Origin: Caldilineaceae bacterium
Lineage (GTDB): Bacteria > Chloroflexota > Anaerolineae > Caldilineales > Caldilineaceae
Direction: 5' to 3'
DNA: 64,000 nt
Assembly (NCBI GenBank): GCA_026645575.1
Contig: JAPKMW010000014.1
Coordinates: 62,001 to 126,000 of the forward strand
Shown one piece after another: positions 44,700-55,305 of this stretch. Both the position numbers and the translations under genes were made by a program. A model generated the notes under the pieces. It was given only the letters and a program-made list of their open reading frames with translations. It was not told the origin of the DNA and made no database searches. The first letter of the stretch is position 1, and each line of letters opens with the position of its first letter.

Positions 44700-45949
44700 C
44701 CGAACGACCCTTTGGCGGCGGGATGGAGCGGGCGCTCCTCCTCTTGCAACAACGCCGTTTTGACCTAGCCGAGAAGGAACTGCGCCAGGTGCTGGCAACG
44801 GCGCCCGATCATTTTCCTGCTCATGCCTGGCTCAGTCTCACCTTGATGGAGATGGGACGCTATGCCGAGGCGGAAAGCGAAGCCGGACAGGCCATTCATC
44901 TGGCGCCCGACCATCCCTACGGCTACTTTGTCTTGAGCCGAGTTTTTCATCAGCAGGACAAATTGAGTCAGGCGGAAAAGGCCATTGGCGAAGCGATTCG
45001 GCTGAATCCGCAGGAGGCCGATTACTATGCCGTGCTGGCCGGTATCTTTGCCAGTCAACAGCAGTGGGCCAAAGTGTTACAGGCTGCCGAACAGGGGCTG
45101 GCACTGGATGCCGAACATGTGGGCGTCGGCAACCTACGGGCGATGGCGCTCAACAAGTTGGGACGTCGCCAGGAGTCGGTCGGTGCGCTCGATGCAGCCT
45201 TGGTGCGCGATCCGGAGAACGCGCTCACCCACGCCAACCAGGGCTGGATCGCCCTGGAACAGCGCGACCACCAAAAAGCCATGACGCACTTCCGCGAAGC
45301 GTTGCGGCTCAACCCGGAGTTGAACTGGGCGCGTTCCGGTATTCTTGAAGCGTTGAAAGCACGCAACCCCATCTACCGCTGGCTGCTCCAATACTTTTTC
45401 TGGATGTCGCGCATGGGGCCGCGGCTGCAGTGGGTGGTTATTTTGGGCGCCTATTTTGGCTATCAGGTTGTCCGCGGCGTTGCCAACAACAATCCGCAAC
45501 TCTCTCCATTTTTGACGCCACTGCTGATGCTCTATGCGCTCTTTGTCTACCTGACCTGGACGGGCAAAACGCTCTTTAACCTGTTGTTGCGGCTTGACCC
45601 CTTTGGCCGGCTGGTCTTGTCTCCCCAACAGATGCGTGTCTCGAACATCGTTGGCGTCATGTTGCTGGTGGCGCTGCTTTGCGTCGCCTATGGCTGGACA
45701 ACACCGTTCTTCCCCGCTTCTGCCGCCGGTTATGTGTTGGCGCTCATGGTTATCCCTGTGGCGCATACACTGGAACGGGAAGCGGGGCGCAATCGCACCA
45801 TTTTGTTCGCCTATACCGCCGGATTGGCTGTAGTGGCCATCCTTGGTCTGGGCGCGTTGCTGGTCAATGCGCCGGTGGTTGTCACGTTGGCGCAACTTTT
45901 TTTCTTTGGCATCTTTGCCTTCGGCTGGATCGGCAACATTTTACGGTGA
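44696..45949 (+). CDS. TPR membrane protein, partner of the AAA ATPase
   Basis: 417 residues. Residues 1-215 form about six tetratricopeptide repeats (for example ALLLLQQRRFDLAEKELRQV and THANQGWIALEQRDHQKAMT), and 230-417 contain about six membrane helices (LQWVVILGAYFGYQVV, SNIVGVMLLVALLCVAYGW, TIFA-type segments). The ATG overlaps the ATPase stop (ATGA). The TPR half faces the cytoplasm by inference and may present substrates to the ATPase. No known family name. Confidence 0.85.
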   Translation: MTERPFGGGMERALLLLQQRRFDLAEKELRQVLATAPDHFPAHAWLSLTLMEMGRYAEAESEAGQAIHLAPDHPYGYFVLSRVFHQQDKLSQAEKAIGEAIRLNPQEADYYAVLAGIFASQQQWAKVLQAAEQGLALDAEHVGVGNLRAMALNKLGRRQESVGALDAALVRDPENALTHANQGWIALEQRDHQKAMTHFREALRLNPELNWARSGILEALKARNPIYRWLLQYFFWMSRMGPRLQWVVILGAYFGYQVVRGVANNNPQLSPFLTPLLMLYALFVYLTWTGKTLFNLLLRLDPFGRLVLSPQQMRVSNIVGVMLLVALLCVAYGWTTPFFPASAAGYVLALMVIPVAHTLEREAGRNRTILFAYTAGLAVVAILGLGALLVNAPVVVTLAQLFFFGIFAFGWIGNILR

Positions 45950-45954
45950 CAACG

Positions 45955-46734
45955 ATGACGATGGTTCGCATAGACAATCAATCTATCTATTATACCTACC
46001 ACCAAGCCCGTAGCGGCCAAAGCCAACGACCACCGCTGCTGCTGGTGCATGGCGCCGGCGGCCACCACCTCCATTGGCCGCCCCGCTTGCGTCGTCTACC
46101 GACAACCGATCTCTATGCCCTGGACTTGCCGGGACATGGGCAATCGCCGGGGCCGGGGCGCACGACCATTGCCGGTTACGCCAAGGTGATCGGCGCCTTT
46201 GCCGACGCTCTCGCACTGCCCTCGTTTATTCTAGCCGGCCATTCGATGGGTGGCGCTATTGCCCTGGAATTTGCCCTTACTGCCGGCGAACATTTAGCAG
46301 GGTTGATTCTGGTTGGCGCTGGGGCGCGCTTACGCGTCAATGCGGCGATTCTCACGGGGCTACAGAACGCCTTTGACGCCACCACGGCTCAGTTGATCGA
46401 GTGGATGTACACGCCAGGGTTCCCGACCAAGCAACGGGAACAAGCGCTGGCCCAATTGCGCACCAATGATCCGCAAACGCTCCATGATGACTTTGCCGCT
46501 TGCGACGCCTTTGACGTGCGCAGCGCCCTGGCTTCCCTCACGCTGCCGGCCTTGATCATCTGTGGTACGGCGGATATAATGACCCCCGTCAGGTTGAGCG
46601 AATCGCTCCAGCAGGCGATTGCCGGCAGCCAGTTACATCTGATCGAAGGGGCCGGTCATATGGCTATGATCGAGCAGCCAGCGGTGGTGACGGGGGTGAT
46701 TGGTGAGTTTGTGACGCAACTTGTGACAAGATGA
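45955..46734 (+). CDS. Alpha/beta hydrolase
   Basis: 259-residue hydrolase with the complete triad: oxyanion motif LLVHGAGGHHLHW, nucleophile S97 in GHSMGG, acid D207 in CGTADIMTP and H235 in GAGHMAMIE. The cap region is short. Small esterases, lactonases and C-C hydrolases share this layout, so the substrate is open. The start at 45955 (MTMVRIDNQ) lies five bases after the TPR membrane protein gene, so it belongs to the same unit; an in-frame start further upstream would overlap that gene by more than 270 bases and is rejected. Confidence 0.9.
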   Translation: MTMVRIDNQSIYYTYHQARSGQSQRPPLLLVHGAGGHHLHWPPRLRRLPTTDLYALDLPGHGQSPGPGRTTIAGYAKVIGAFADALALPSFILAGHSMGGAIALEFALTAGEHLAGLILVGAGARLRVNAAILTGLQNAFDATTAQLIEWMYTPGFPTKQREQALAQLRTNDPQTLHDDFAACDAFDVRSALASLTLPALIICGTADIMTPVRLSESLQQAIAGSQLHLIEGAGHMAMIEQPAVVTGVIGEFVTQLVTR

Positions 46735-46802
46735 CAAGGTGACAAGATCACAAGGTGAAGACGTAACGGTGATGACTGTGTCATCCTGTCATCCTGTCAT
46801 CT
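46726..46802 (+). repeat. Degenerate inverted repeat with GATGACAAGGTGACA words
   Basis: A purine-rich left side (GACAAGATGACAAGGTGACA) faces a right side with GTCATCCTGTCATCCTGTCATC, giving an imperfect hairpin of about 16 bp. It shares the words GACAAGGTGA with the repeat after ftsH. Likely terminator of the AAA unit. Confidence 0.45.
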
Positions 46803-46835
46803 TACATTTAATGAAAATACCAATTTAACACAACT

Positions 46836-47417
46836 ATGGCAGAAACATTACGACTATTTGTCAGTGCAACAAAAGATTTAGAGGCGGAACGCGCCATTAT
46901 TGGGCGGGCGGTGGCCGAGTTGCCGGTGAAGATCGGCATTGAGATTCGGCGCACACCGGTGGATGGCGCCACCTATGAAAGCATGTATGAGTTGATCGGC
47001 AACTGTGATCGGCTCTATTTTTTAATGGGGCGCGACATCACTGCGCCCGCCGGCGCCGAATGGTTGATCGCCTGGAAGTTGGAGCGCTCCGTTATGCCGC
47101 TCCGGTTGGCCGGCCTGCCGACCCCGGCGGGGCAGGATTTTATGCGTCTACTGCCCGCCTCCGGTTGGCAACGCTTTGCCAACGGCGCCGAACTGGCGCG
47201 CCTGGTGACGCTCGATCTGGTTGATCTGCTCAAGCATCCCAAGAATCGCTACGGTCTGAGCGTCACCGAATTGGAATTGCTCAACCTGCATGGCCGGCGC
47301 ATCAAACAGGCGCGCATCAAAACATACGGCGAGCCGGGCGGCGCCGAGGGGGGCGGCGTCCTGCTGGATGAAGGCCACCGTGAGCCGATCATGGGCGTCG
47401 CCCTTGATGAAAGATAG
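46836..47417 (+). CDS. DUF4062-like protein
   Basis: 193 residues. The N-terminus LRLFVSATKDLEAERAIIGR matches the DUF4062 pattern (xxVFVSSTxxDLxxERxxxxxAI), and later GRDITAPAGAEWLIAWKLER suits the same Rossmann-like fold, which is distantly related to TIR/SIR2-associated domains used in signalling and conflict systems. The C-terminal 60 residues are unassigned. No nuclease or ATPase is fused here. It forms its own unit between two hairpins. Confidence 0.7.
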   Translation: MAETLRLFVSATKDLEAERAIIGRAVAELPVKIGIEIRRTPVDGATYESMYELIGNCDRLYFLMGRDITAPAGAEWLIAWKLERSVMPLRLAGLPTPAGQDFMRLLPASGWQRFANGAELARLVTLDLVDLLKHPKNRYGLSVTELELLNLHGRRIKQARIKTYGEPGGAEGGGVLLDEGHREPIMGVALDER

Positions 47418-47423
47418 CTTCTT

Positions 47424-47456
47424 CGCTCCGCGCCAGTCACGAACCGGCGCGGAGCG
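47424..47456 (+). terminator. Hairpin after the DUF4062-like gene
   Basis: CGCTCCGCGCC and GGCGCGGAGCG are perfect 11-base arms around an 11-base loop, followed by ATTATTATG. Confidence 0.65.
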
Positions 47457-47492
47457 ATTATTATGTAGGTACAAGGAAAGGATTCAGAACCA

Positions 47493-47954
47493 ATGGCAAT
47501 TGCTGATTTGTTGATGAAGCCCATTGTGAATTTGATGGTAGAGCGGCCTGGACGGAAATTGCCGCTAGCCGCCTGGTCGCAAAAACTGGCCGAAAGTGGG
47601 GAGGCGATCAACCGACGTGTTGCTGATAAAGAGACGCCGCAGGCCGCTGCCACCCTGCGCCACATCACCGGCATTGAACGTTGGGGGCAACGGCGCTTAC
47701 AGGTGGCGCTGGGCGAACCCTTTGTCCAAGATGAATATGACAACTATCAACCCCCTGCTGCTGATCCGGCGACCCTGCGCGAGGAATTTCGCACCACCCG
47801 GCAGGCGACGGTGGCCTTGGCGCAAAAACTCGCCGCCGCCGGGATCAGTGATCAGGTGACAATTCGTCATAATCAATTCGGCCCTGTCACTGTGCGCGGC
47901 TGGCTCAGTTATCTGCATACCCACGCCGATTGGGAAAGTAAACGGATTCGGTAG
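47493..47954 (+). CDS. DinB-like four-helix protein
   Basis: 153 residues, mostly helical. The layout (N-terminal helix, TLRHITGIERWGQRRLQVAL and a C-terminal HTHADWESKRI) resembles the DinB/YfiT-like four-helix bundle, with His residues in the positions used for metal in that family (H in RHITGIE, H in LHTHAD). Members are thiol transferases or of unknown function. The ribosome site is AAGGAAAGG. Confidence 0.65.
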   Translation: MAIADLLMKPIVNLMVERPGRKLPLAAWSQKLAESGEAINRRVADKETPQAAATLRHITGIERWGQRRLQVALGEPFVQDEYDNYQPPAADPATLREEFRTTRQATVALAQKLAAAGISDQVTIRHNQFGPVTVRGWLSYLHTHADWESKRIR

Positions 47955-47992
47955 GGTAAATGTCTAATAACTGTTATCACCCCCTTGCTTAT

Positions 47993-48023
47993 TTGCAAAG
48001 TGGGTTGTACCCCATGCTATAAT
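47993..48023 (+). promoter_or_regulatory. Promoter giving a leaderless transcript
   Basis: A perfect TATAAT (48018-48023) ends seven bases before the ATG at 48030, the distance at which transcription normally starts. TTGCAA (47993-47998) lies 19 bases upstream. No ribosome site is present, so the mRNA would begin at the start codon. Confidence 0.45.
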
Positions 48024-48029
48024 TTTGGA

Positions 48030-49593
48030 ATGAAGCTTCCACAGCATTCGTCGTTTTCGCAGGTGTCGTCGCGCATGGGGTTTTGGGTTCTGTTATTGCT
48101 CAGTGTTTTTGCCTGGGCGCCCGCAACCTACCCTGGGTATTGGGAGGCATTGGAAGGGTTTGCGCCGGCCTTTAATGTCGATCAACCCGGCAGCCTGGCG
48201 AGTGTGGCGATGGCCCCGGATCTCTGGCGGGGCAGTGGACGGGCGACCTTTCTATTAACTCGTCCTTTGTTGTTGCTTGGCCTGGATGCTGTTACGGCGG
48301 TGCGTAGCACCTTTATCCTCGCCTTTCTCCTGGGTGGGTTGGGCATCTATGCCTGGTTGCGCACCCATTTTGGTGATCGTGCTGCTGGTTTCGCCGGCTT
48401 GCTCTACCTGTTGGCTCCCCCATCGCTGGCGACGGTCTATGTCCGGGGAAGTTTGAGCGATGCCTTGATCATCGGCTTGTTGCCGATTGCGCTGGCCGGT
48501 CTGACCATTTACAGTGAAACCAGAGTGATTAGCGCTGCCGGCATTACCTTGGTGGCAATTGGATGGATGTGGCAGACACAGGCCGGATTGGCGCTCTGTT
48601 GTTCATTACTCTTGCTACTCTACGCGCTAGTGGTGGAACGCAACTGGATGGCGGCTTTGGTAGTGCTGGTGAGTAGCAGCGCTGCGCTGGCAACTTTATT
48701 CCCCCTGCTTAACATGACCGTGCCAACCTCCGTGAACTTTAGCGAGCATTTTGTCGCCTTCTTTCAGTTCTTTCGTCCTGGTTGGCAGGTGGCGCCTAGT
48801 ATCCCCGGCTGGCAAGATAGCTATCCCTTTCAGTTGGGCCTGGCGCTTGTCCTGTGTAGTCTGGCTACGCTGTGGCTTTGGTGGGTGCAACGACCAACCC
48901 AGCTTTCCCCGTTGGTTACCCGTCTCTTCGGTTTGGGCTGGCTTGTTACCCTGGGTTCTATTTTCTTGGCGACGGCAGGTAGTGCGCTCTTTTGGCAAGT
49001 GACTCAGGCTGATCGCTTGTTGACCTATCCGTGGCAGATCTTGTTACCGGCGCTCCCTTTTTTGACGATGATCGCAGCCCTACTGCCGGTCATTCAGCCA
49101 CAATTGCAACAGCCACCGTATTGGCCGGTTTTGCTCCTGCTGGCGGTGTTGAGCAGTTATCCGTATTTGACAACAACTTATACGCGCTATCAACCGCCGG
49201 CCGCGCCGCAGGCCGTCTTGGGTAAGTACGAGATTGTGGTGCTTTCGGCAAAGGTGACAGAAGATCGTCAGCAAAAAACGGCGACCCTTGCGGTAGCATG
49301 GCAACCAATCGCTGTGTTGCCGACCGATTACAATCTCTTTTTTCAGGCATTAGCCGGTGACGAACAGGCGTTGACGGTGGCGGCCCAACTCGATACCCAA
49401 CCCCTTGGCAATGAGCGACCGGCCACTACCTGGCGCCCCGGTGAGATTTTGACCAATACCTATCAACTGGATCTCGCAGCCGTCGTCCCGCAGGTACAAT
49501 CGGGGCGATTGCAGTACCACTTTGGCTATTATGATTGGCGTACAGGTACGCGCCTCCTGGTTGATGGGGGGATCGACGATAAATTGGTATTTT

Positions 49594-49604
<11 letters not shown>
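48030..49604 (+). CDS. Polytopic membrane protein (GT-C-like, PTPS-related)
   Basis: 524 residues with about 10-11 hydrophobic helices and a C-terminal soluble part of about 130 residues. It starts at ATG 48030; an upstream frame opening at 47985 would include the promoter. It shares sequence with the next protein, for example FFQFFRPGWQV and PFQLGLALVL against YFYQLFRPYWGF and SFQLGIAPLT, so the two are paralogs. The general layout suits membrane glycosyltransferases of the GT-C type that use lipid-linked sugars, but no catalytic motif is clear. Its stop lies 11 bases inside the next gene. Confidence 0.75.
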
Positions 49605-51543
<1,939 letters not shown>

Positions 51544-51742
51544 ACAGTTACTGTAATGGTATAGCTATGCCCCAAAGGGGAAACGTTTTTCGTAAACAGG
51601 ATAGTCTCATTTTACATGTTTGCTATCCTACTATTGTATTATCCGGCTAATTTATTGTATACATGTTGTATTATCATCCGTGCCTTTGCCGCCCTCATCC
51701 AACCATACCTTAATCCTGTACAGCTAGTTAGGAGTCGTGCTT

Positions 51743-52396
51743 ATGTCTGGTTCGTTCTCTCCAACGGTTCTTACCCCTCACCGGCCCATGATTTGTGAGG
51801 AAGAGGTCAGCGATCTGATGCAACGCTACGGTCGACCGGTGCGACGAACTTTTCATATTCAGGCGGATGAGTACATTCGCGCCTACCGTTGGCGACGCGA
51901 TAGTGATCGCCGTGCCGAGGTGGTCTTTGCAATTCAGACGCCTGACGGTAAAATATGGATGCACAACAAAGCCCATTACCCAGCCCATTTGTGTCGTCTG
52001 CCGTCAGGCGGGGTTGGCTGGGAGGAAAGTATCCACCAGGCCCTCTTGCGAGAGGTGATGGAAGAGACGGGGCTGACTGTGCGCATCTGCTCATTTGTTG
52101 GGTTACTGGACTATCGTTTTCATCATGATGGCTCGACCGTTGCCTTTGCCAGCTATCTCTTTCATCTCTATGGCGGCAACCAACGACCAACGCCCTCGGA
52201 AAACGAAGGCATTTATGCGTTTCGCACTATCCTACCGGCGCAACTCTCGCAGTTGACCGTGGATATGCGCAACATGATTGGTGAGCGCCGCGGCTGGGGG
52301 ACCTGGCGCGCCCTTGCCCACGATGTCATGCATGAATATTTTTGCCCACAGCCGAACAAGATTGAGCAGCGAACATTAATTGGTGCAAATGATTAA
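51743..52396 (+). CDS. NUDIX hydrolase
   Basis: 217 residues from ATG 51743 after TTAGGAG. The Nudix box is complete: GGVGWEESIHQALLREVMEE followed by TGL, matching Gx5Ex7REUxEExGU. The family hydrolyses nucleoside diphosphates linked to another group. The N-terminal 60 residues are specific to this protein. The 199-base region upstream is AT-rich and may hold the promoter. Substrate unknown. Confidence 0.92.
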   Translation: MSGSFSPTVLTPHRPMICEEEVSDLMQRYGRPVRRTFHIQADEYIRAYRWRRDSDRRAEVVFAIQTPDGKIWMHNKAHYPAHLCRLPSGGVGWEESIHQALLREVMEETGLTVRICSFVGLLDYRFHHDGSTVAFASYLFHLYGGNQRPTPSENEGIYAFRTILPAQLSQLTVDMRNMIGERRGWGTWRALAHDVMHEYFCPQPNKIEQRTLIGAND

Positions 52397-52575
52397 GTCT
52401 GTAGTTCAGAGTCAGTTAGTCCGCAGTCTAGAGTCCAGAGCCGTAAGGACTGACTGTTAAAATTTTGCAATGCACTAAATAAAGTAAAAGTGTTCGGCTA
52501 GCGTCCAAACGACAACAGACTTCGGACTTTGGACTAAACGACTACGCGACCATCAAAGACCATTGGAGACCTTGC

Positions 52576-55158
52576 ATGCTTGTTCCGATTTCGTGGCTGA
52601 AAGACTATGTTGACTTGACTGTATCGACGGCGGAGTTAGTGCAACGGCTAACGCTGGCCGGTTTGGAAATTGCCACTGTCCACCAGGTGGGCGATTGGTG
52701 GGACCCGGCCACCTTGACCGTGGGGCAGGTGTGCGCTGTGTTGCCTCACCCCGATGCCGACCGGCTGGTATTGGTCGATGTCGATTATGGCGGCGCTGAA
52801 CCACAACGAGTAGTGACGGGCGCCCCCAATCTCTATGCCTATCGGGAGGCGGCTAGCCTGCCGATCCTCAAGGTGGCCTTTGCCCGTGAGGGTGCAGTGC
52901 TGCTGGATGCCTACAGCGACCAACGCCCGCGCCCCAAAAAGCAGTTGAAAGCCAGCAAAATCCGCGGCGTCCGCTCGGCCGGTATGGTCTGCTCGGAACG
53001 GGAGTTGGGCCTGAGCGAAGAGCATGAGGGCATTATCATCCTGCCGGAAGACGCGCCGGTGGGGACGCCGCTGCGTGACTACCTGGGCGACGAGGTGTTG
53101 GAGGTCGAGTTGACGCCTGACATGGCGCGCTGTCTCAGCGTGATCGGCATTGCGCGTGAGGTGGCGGCGTTGACCGATGCGCCGCTCCATCTGCCGGCGG
53201 ATCCCCCTGCCGTCGCGGCCACGGGCGAACAGGCGGGCGACTACGCCAAGGTCGAAATTGCCGACCCCGATCTCTGTAACCGCTACACGGCCCTGATCAT
53301 CAAGGATGTGCAAGTTGGCCCCTCGCCCCGCTGGTTGCAGGAACGGCTGACCAAGGCCGGGATGCGCCCCATCAATAACATTGTCGATATTACCAACTAT
53401 GTCATGTTGGCATGGGGCCAGCCGCTCCACGCCTTTGACTATGACATTCTCCTCCAGCGGGCGCAACGGGTGGGCGATGCTATTCCCACCATCATCGTCA
53501 AACGGGCGCAGGCCGGGGAAAAGTTTACTACCCTGGACGATGTGCAACGCACCCTGGATGACTCGATGCTTATGATCACCGACACCGCCGGTTCGATTGC
53601 CATTGCCGGCGTCATGGGTGGACAGGAGAGCGAAGTCAGTGACAACACGCGCAATATTTTGCTGGAATCAGCCACCTTTGAAGGCATCAACAACCGGCGT
53701 ACTGCCAGTCAGCTACGTCTGCCCAGCGAGGCCAGCTATCGCTTTGCCCGTGGCGTGCCGGCGACGCTCAACCCCATTGCCGCCCGTCATGCTGCTGCGT
53801 TGATGCGTCAATATGCCGGGGGGCAAATCGTGACGGGCATGGTCGATGCCTATCCGGTTCCCCAGCCGGTGCGTACAGTCTACACCACAGTGAGCGACAT
53901 GCGTCGGTTACTTGGCATGGCGGTGAGCCAGGAGGCGATTCTCAATGCCCTGCACCGGCTCGATTTCCAGGCCAACGTCGTTCATGCGGTTGCGGCAAAC
54001 GCGGCGGCAGAGGCAACCTTTGCCCTTCATCGCCTGCCCGACGAAGCCTTGATCGAAGCTGTCGCCCCCTGGCATCGCCTCGACATTGCCATTCCCGCCG
54101 ACCTGACCGAAGAAGTGGCGCGCATTATCGGCTATGAACATGTGGGCGCCACCTTGATCAATGATGTGTTGCCGACCCAACAGCGCAATGACCTTTTCCT
54201 GACTGAAGAGTTGGTGCGCAGTGTTCTCTCCGGCATCGGCTTGCAGGAGATCATCAACCACCCGCTGACCAACCCGGAGAATCATGAGAAGCTCCAAGCG
54301 CCGACGATCACCAAAACCGGCAACGGTGAAGCGGCGCCTTATGTTACGCTGCTCAACCCAATCATGCCCGAACGCCGCGCCATGCGTCGGTCACTGATTG
54401 TCAGCACGCTAGAGAACTTGGCGCGTAACCTGCGTCACACGGCCCGGCTGACCACCTTTGAGGTAGGCCGCGTCTACCTGCCCGAAAAGGGGGAGGGCGT
54501 CCTGCCGCTGGAAGATCGCCGCATCGCTATCGCCCTGACCGGCCCCCGCCGGCTGACCAACTTCCACCCCGATCCGGGCGCCAACGAAGAAATGGATTTC
54601 TTCGACCTCAAAGGGGTGGTGGAACTGCTCTTGCACCGGCTGGGCTACAACGCCAACCGCACCGAATATCGGGCGCAACCAGACACAGGAGTCTTTGGCC
54701 CGCGCTGCGCCGAGATCTTTGTTGACGGACGCAGCATCGGTCAATTAGGCGAGATCCACCCACAGGTGCGCGCCGCCTTTGATCTGGGGGACGGTCGGAT
54801 CAACGTGGCCGAATTGCGCTTGCAACCTTTGCTGAAACCGCACTGGGAGCTGCAACCGATGCAACCGATCAGCGCCTACCCGCCGGTGGTGGAAGACCTG
54901 GCCTTTGAGGTGGCCGAAGAGGTGACGGCGCACCAGGTGCAACAAGCCATCCGCCAGGGGGGGGATGAACGGCTGGCCGTTGTCGAACTCTTTGACATCT
55001 ACCGCGGCGACCCACTGCCCGCCGGTCATAAGTCAATGGCCTACCGCCTGACCTATCAAAGCCTGCAACGGGGGCTTAACGAGAAAGAAGTGAGCCATCT
55101 GCGCCAACGCATTATCAAGACCGTAGAGGGCGCCACCGGCGCCAAATTGCGTGGGTAA
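52576..55158 (+). CDS. pheT: Phenylalanyl-tRNA synthetase beta subunit
   Basis: Beta chain of the alpha2-beta2 enzyme that charges tRNA-Phe; it supplies editing and tRNA binding. The 860-residue product has the N-terminal [14 protein letters not shown], an EMAP-type tRNA-binding domain (about 42-155), the B3/B4 editing domain (about 210-400, [20 protein letters not shown]), the B5 domain, a catalytic-like core and the C-terminal anticodon-binding FDX-ACB domain ([13 protein letters not shown], then [11 protein letters not shown]). The alpha-subunit gene pheS usually precedes pheT, but here the neighbour is a NUDIX gene, so pheS must lie elsewhere. Ribosome site GGAG. Confidence 0.97.
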   Translation: MLVPISWLKDYVDLTVSTAELVQRLTLAGLEIATVHQVGDWWDPATLTVGQVCAVLPHPDADRLVLVDVDYGGAEPQRVVTGAPNLYAYREAASLPILKVAFAREGAVLLDAYSDQRPRPKKQLKASKIRGVRSAGMVCSERELGLSEEHEGIIILPEDAPVGTPLRDYLGDEVLEVELTPDMARCLSVIGIAREVAALTDAPLHLPADPPAVAATGEQAGDYAKVEIADPDLCNRYTALIIKDVQVGPSPRWLQERLTKAGMRPINNIVDITNYVMLAWGQPLHAFDYDILLQRAQRVGDAIPTIIVKRAQAGEKFTTLDDVQRTLDDSMLMITDTAGSIAIAGVMGGQESEVSDNTRNILLESATFEGINNRRTASQLRLPSEASYRFARGVPATLNPIAARHAAALMRQYAGGQIVTGMVDAYPVPQPVRTVYTTVSDMRRLLGMAVSQEAILNALHRLDFQANVVHAVAANAAAEATFALHRLPDEALIEAVAPWHRLDIAIPADLTEEVARIIGYEHVGATLINDVLPTQQRNDLFLTEELVRSVLSGIGLQEIINHPLTNPENHEKLQAPTITKTGNGEAAPYVTLLNPIMPERRAMRRSLIVSTLENLARNLRHTARLTTFEVGRVYLPEKGEGVLPLEDRRIAIALTGPRRLTNFHPDPGANEEMDFFDLKGVVELLLHRLGYNANRTEYRAQPDTGVFGPRCAEIFVDGRSIGQLGEIHPQVRAAFDLGDGRINVAELRLQPLLKPHWELQPMQPISAYPPVVEDLAFEVAEEVTAHQVQQAIRQGGDERLAVVELFDIYRGDPLPAGHKSMAYRLTYQSLQRGLNEKEVSHLRQRIIKTVEGATGAKLRG

Positions 55159-55173
55159 GGTCCGTAGCAATAT

Positions 55174-55246
55174 AACCACCGCTTAACGCGAGTCTGTGAC
55201 TCGCAACTCGCTGGGGCGAGTCACGGACTCGCGTTAAGCGGTGGTT
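55174..55246 (+). terminator. 31-bp inverted repeat after pheT
   Basis: Arms 55174-55204 and 55216-55246 (AACCACCGCTTAACGCGAGT...) pair with one mismatch in 31. Inner words GCGAGTC/GACTCGC recur, so several foldings are possible. It closes the pheT transcript. Confidence 0.7.
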
Positions 55247-55305
55247 CAAGTTAGATTTTCCCATACCCTTAGTCGTCACCATGTGACTGTTTTCTTGTTA
55301 TACCT

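Noticed and set aside
45679..45954. Upstream extension of the alpha/beta hydrolase
   Set aside because: Overlaps the TPR membrane protein by more than 270 bases; family start is MTMVRIDNQ at 45955.
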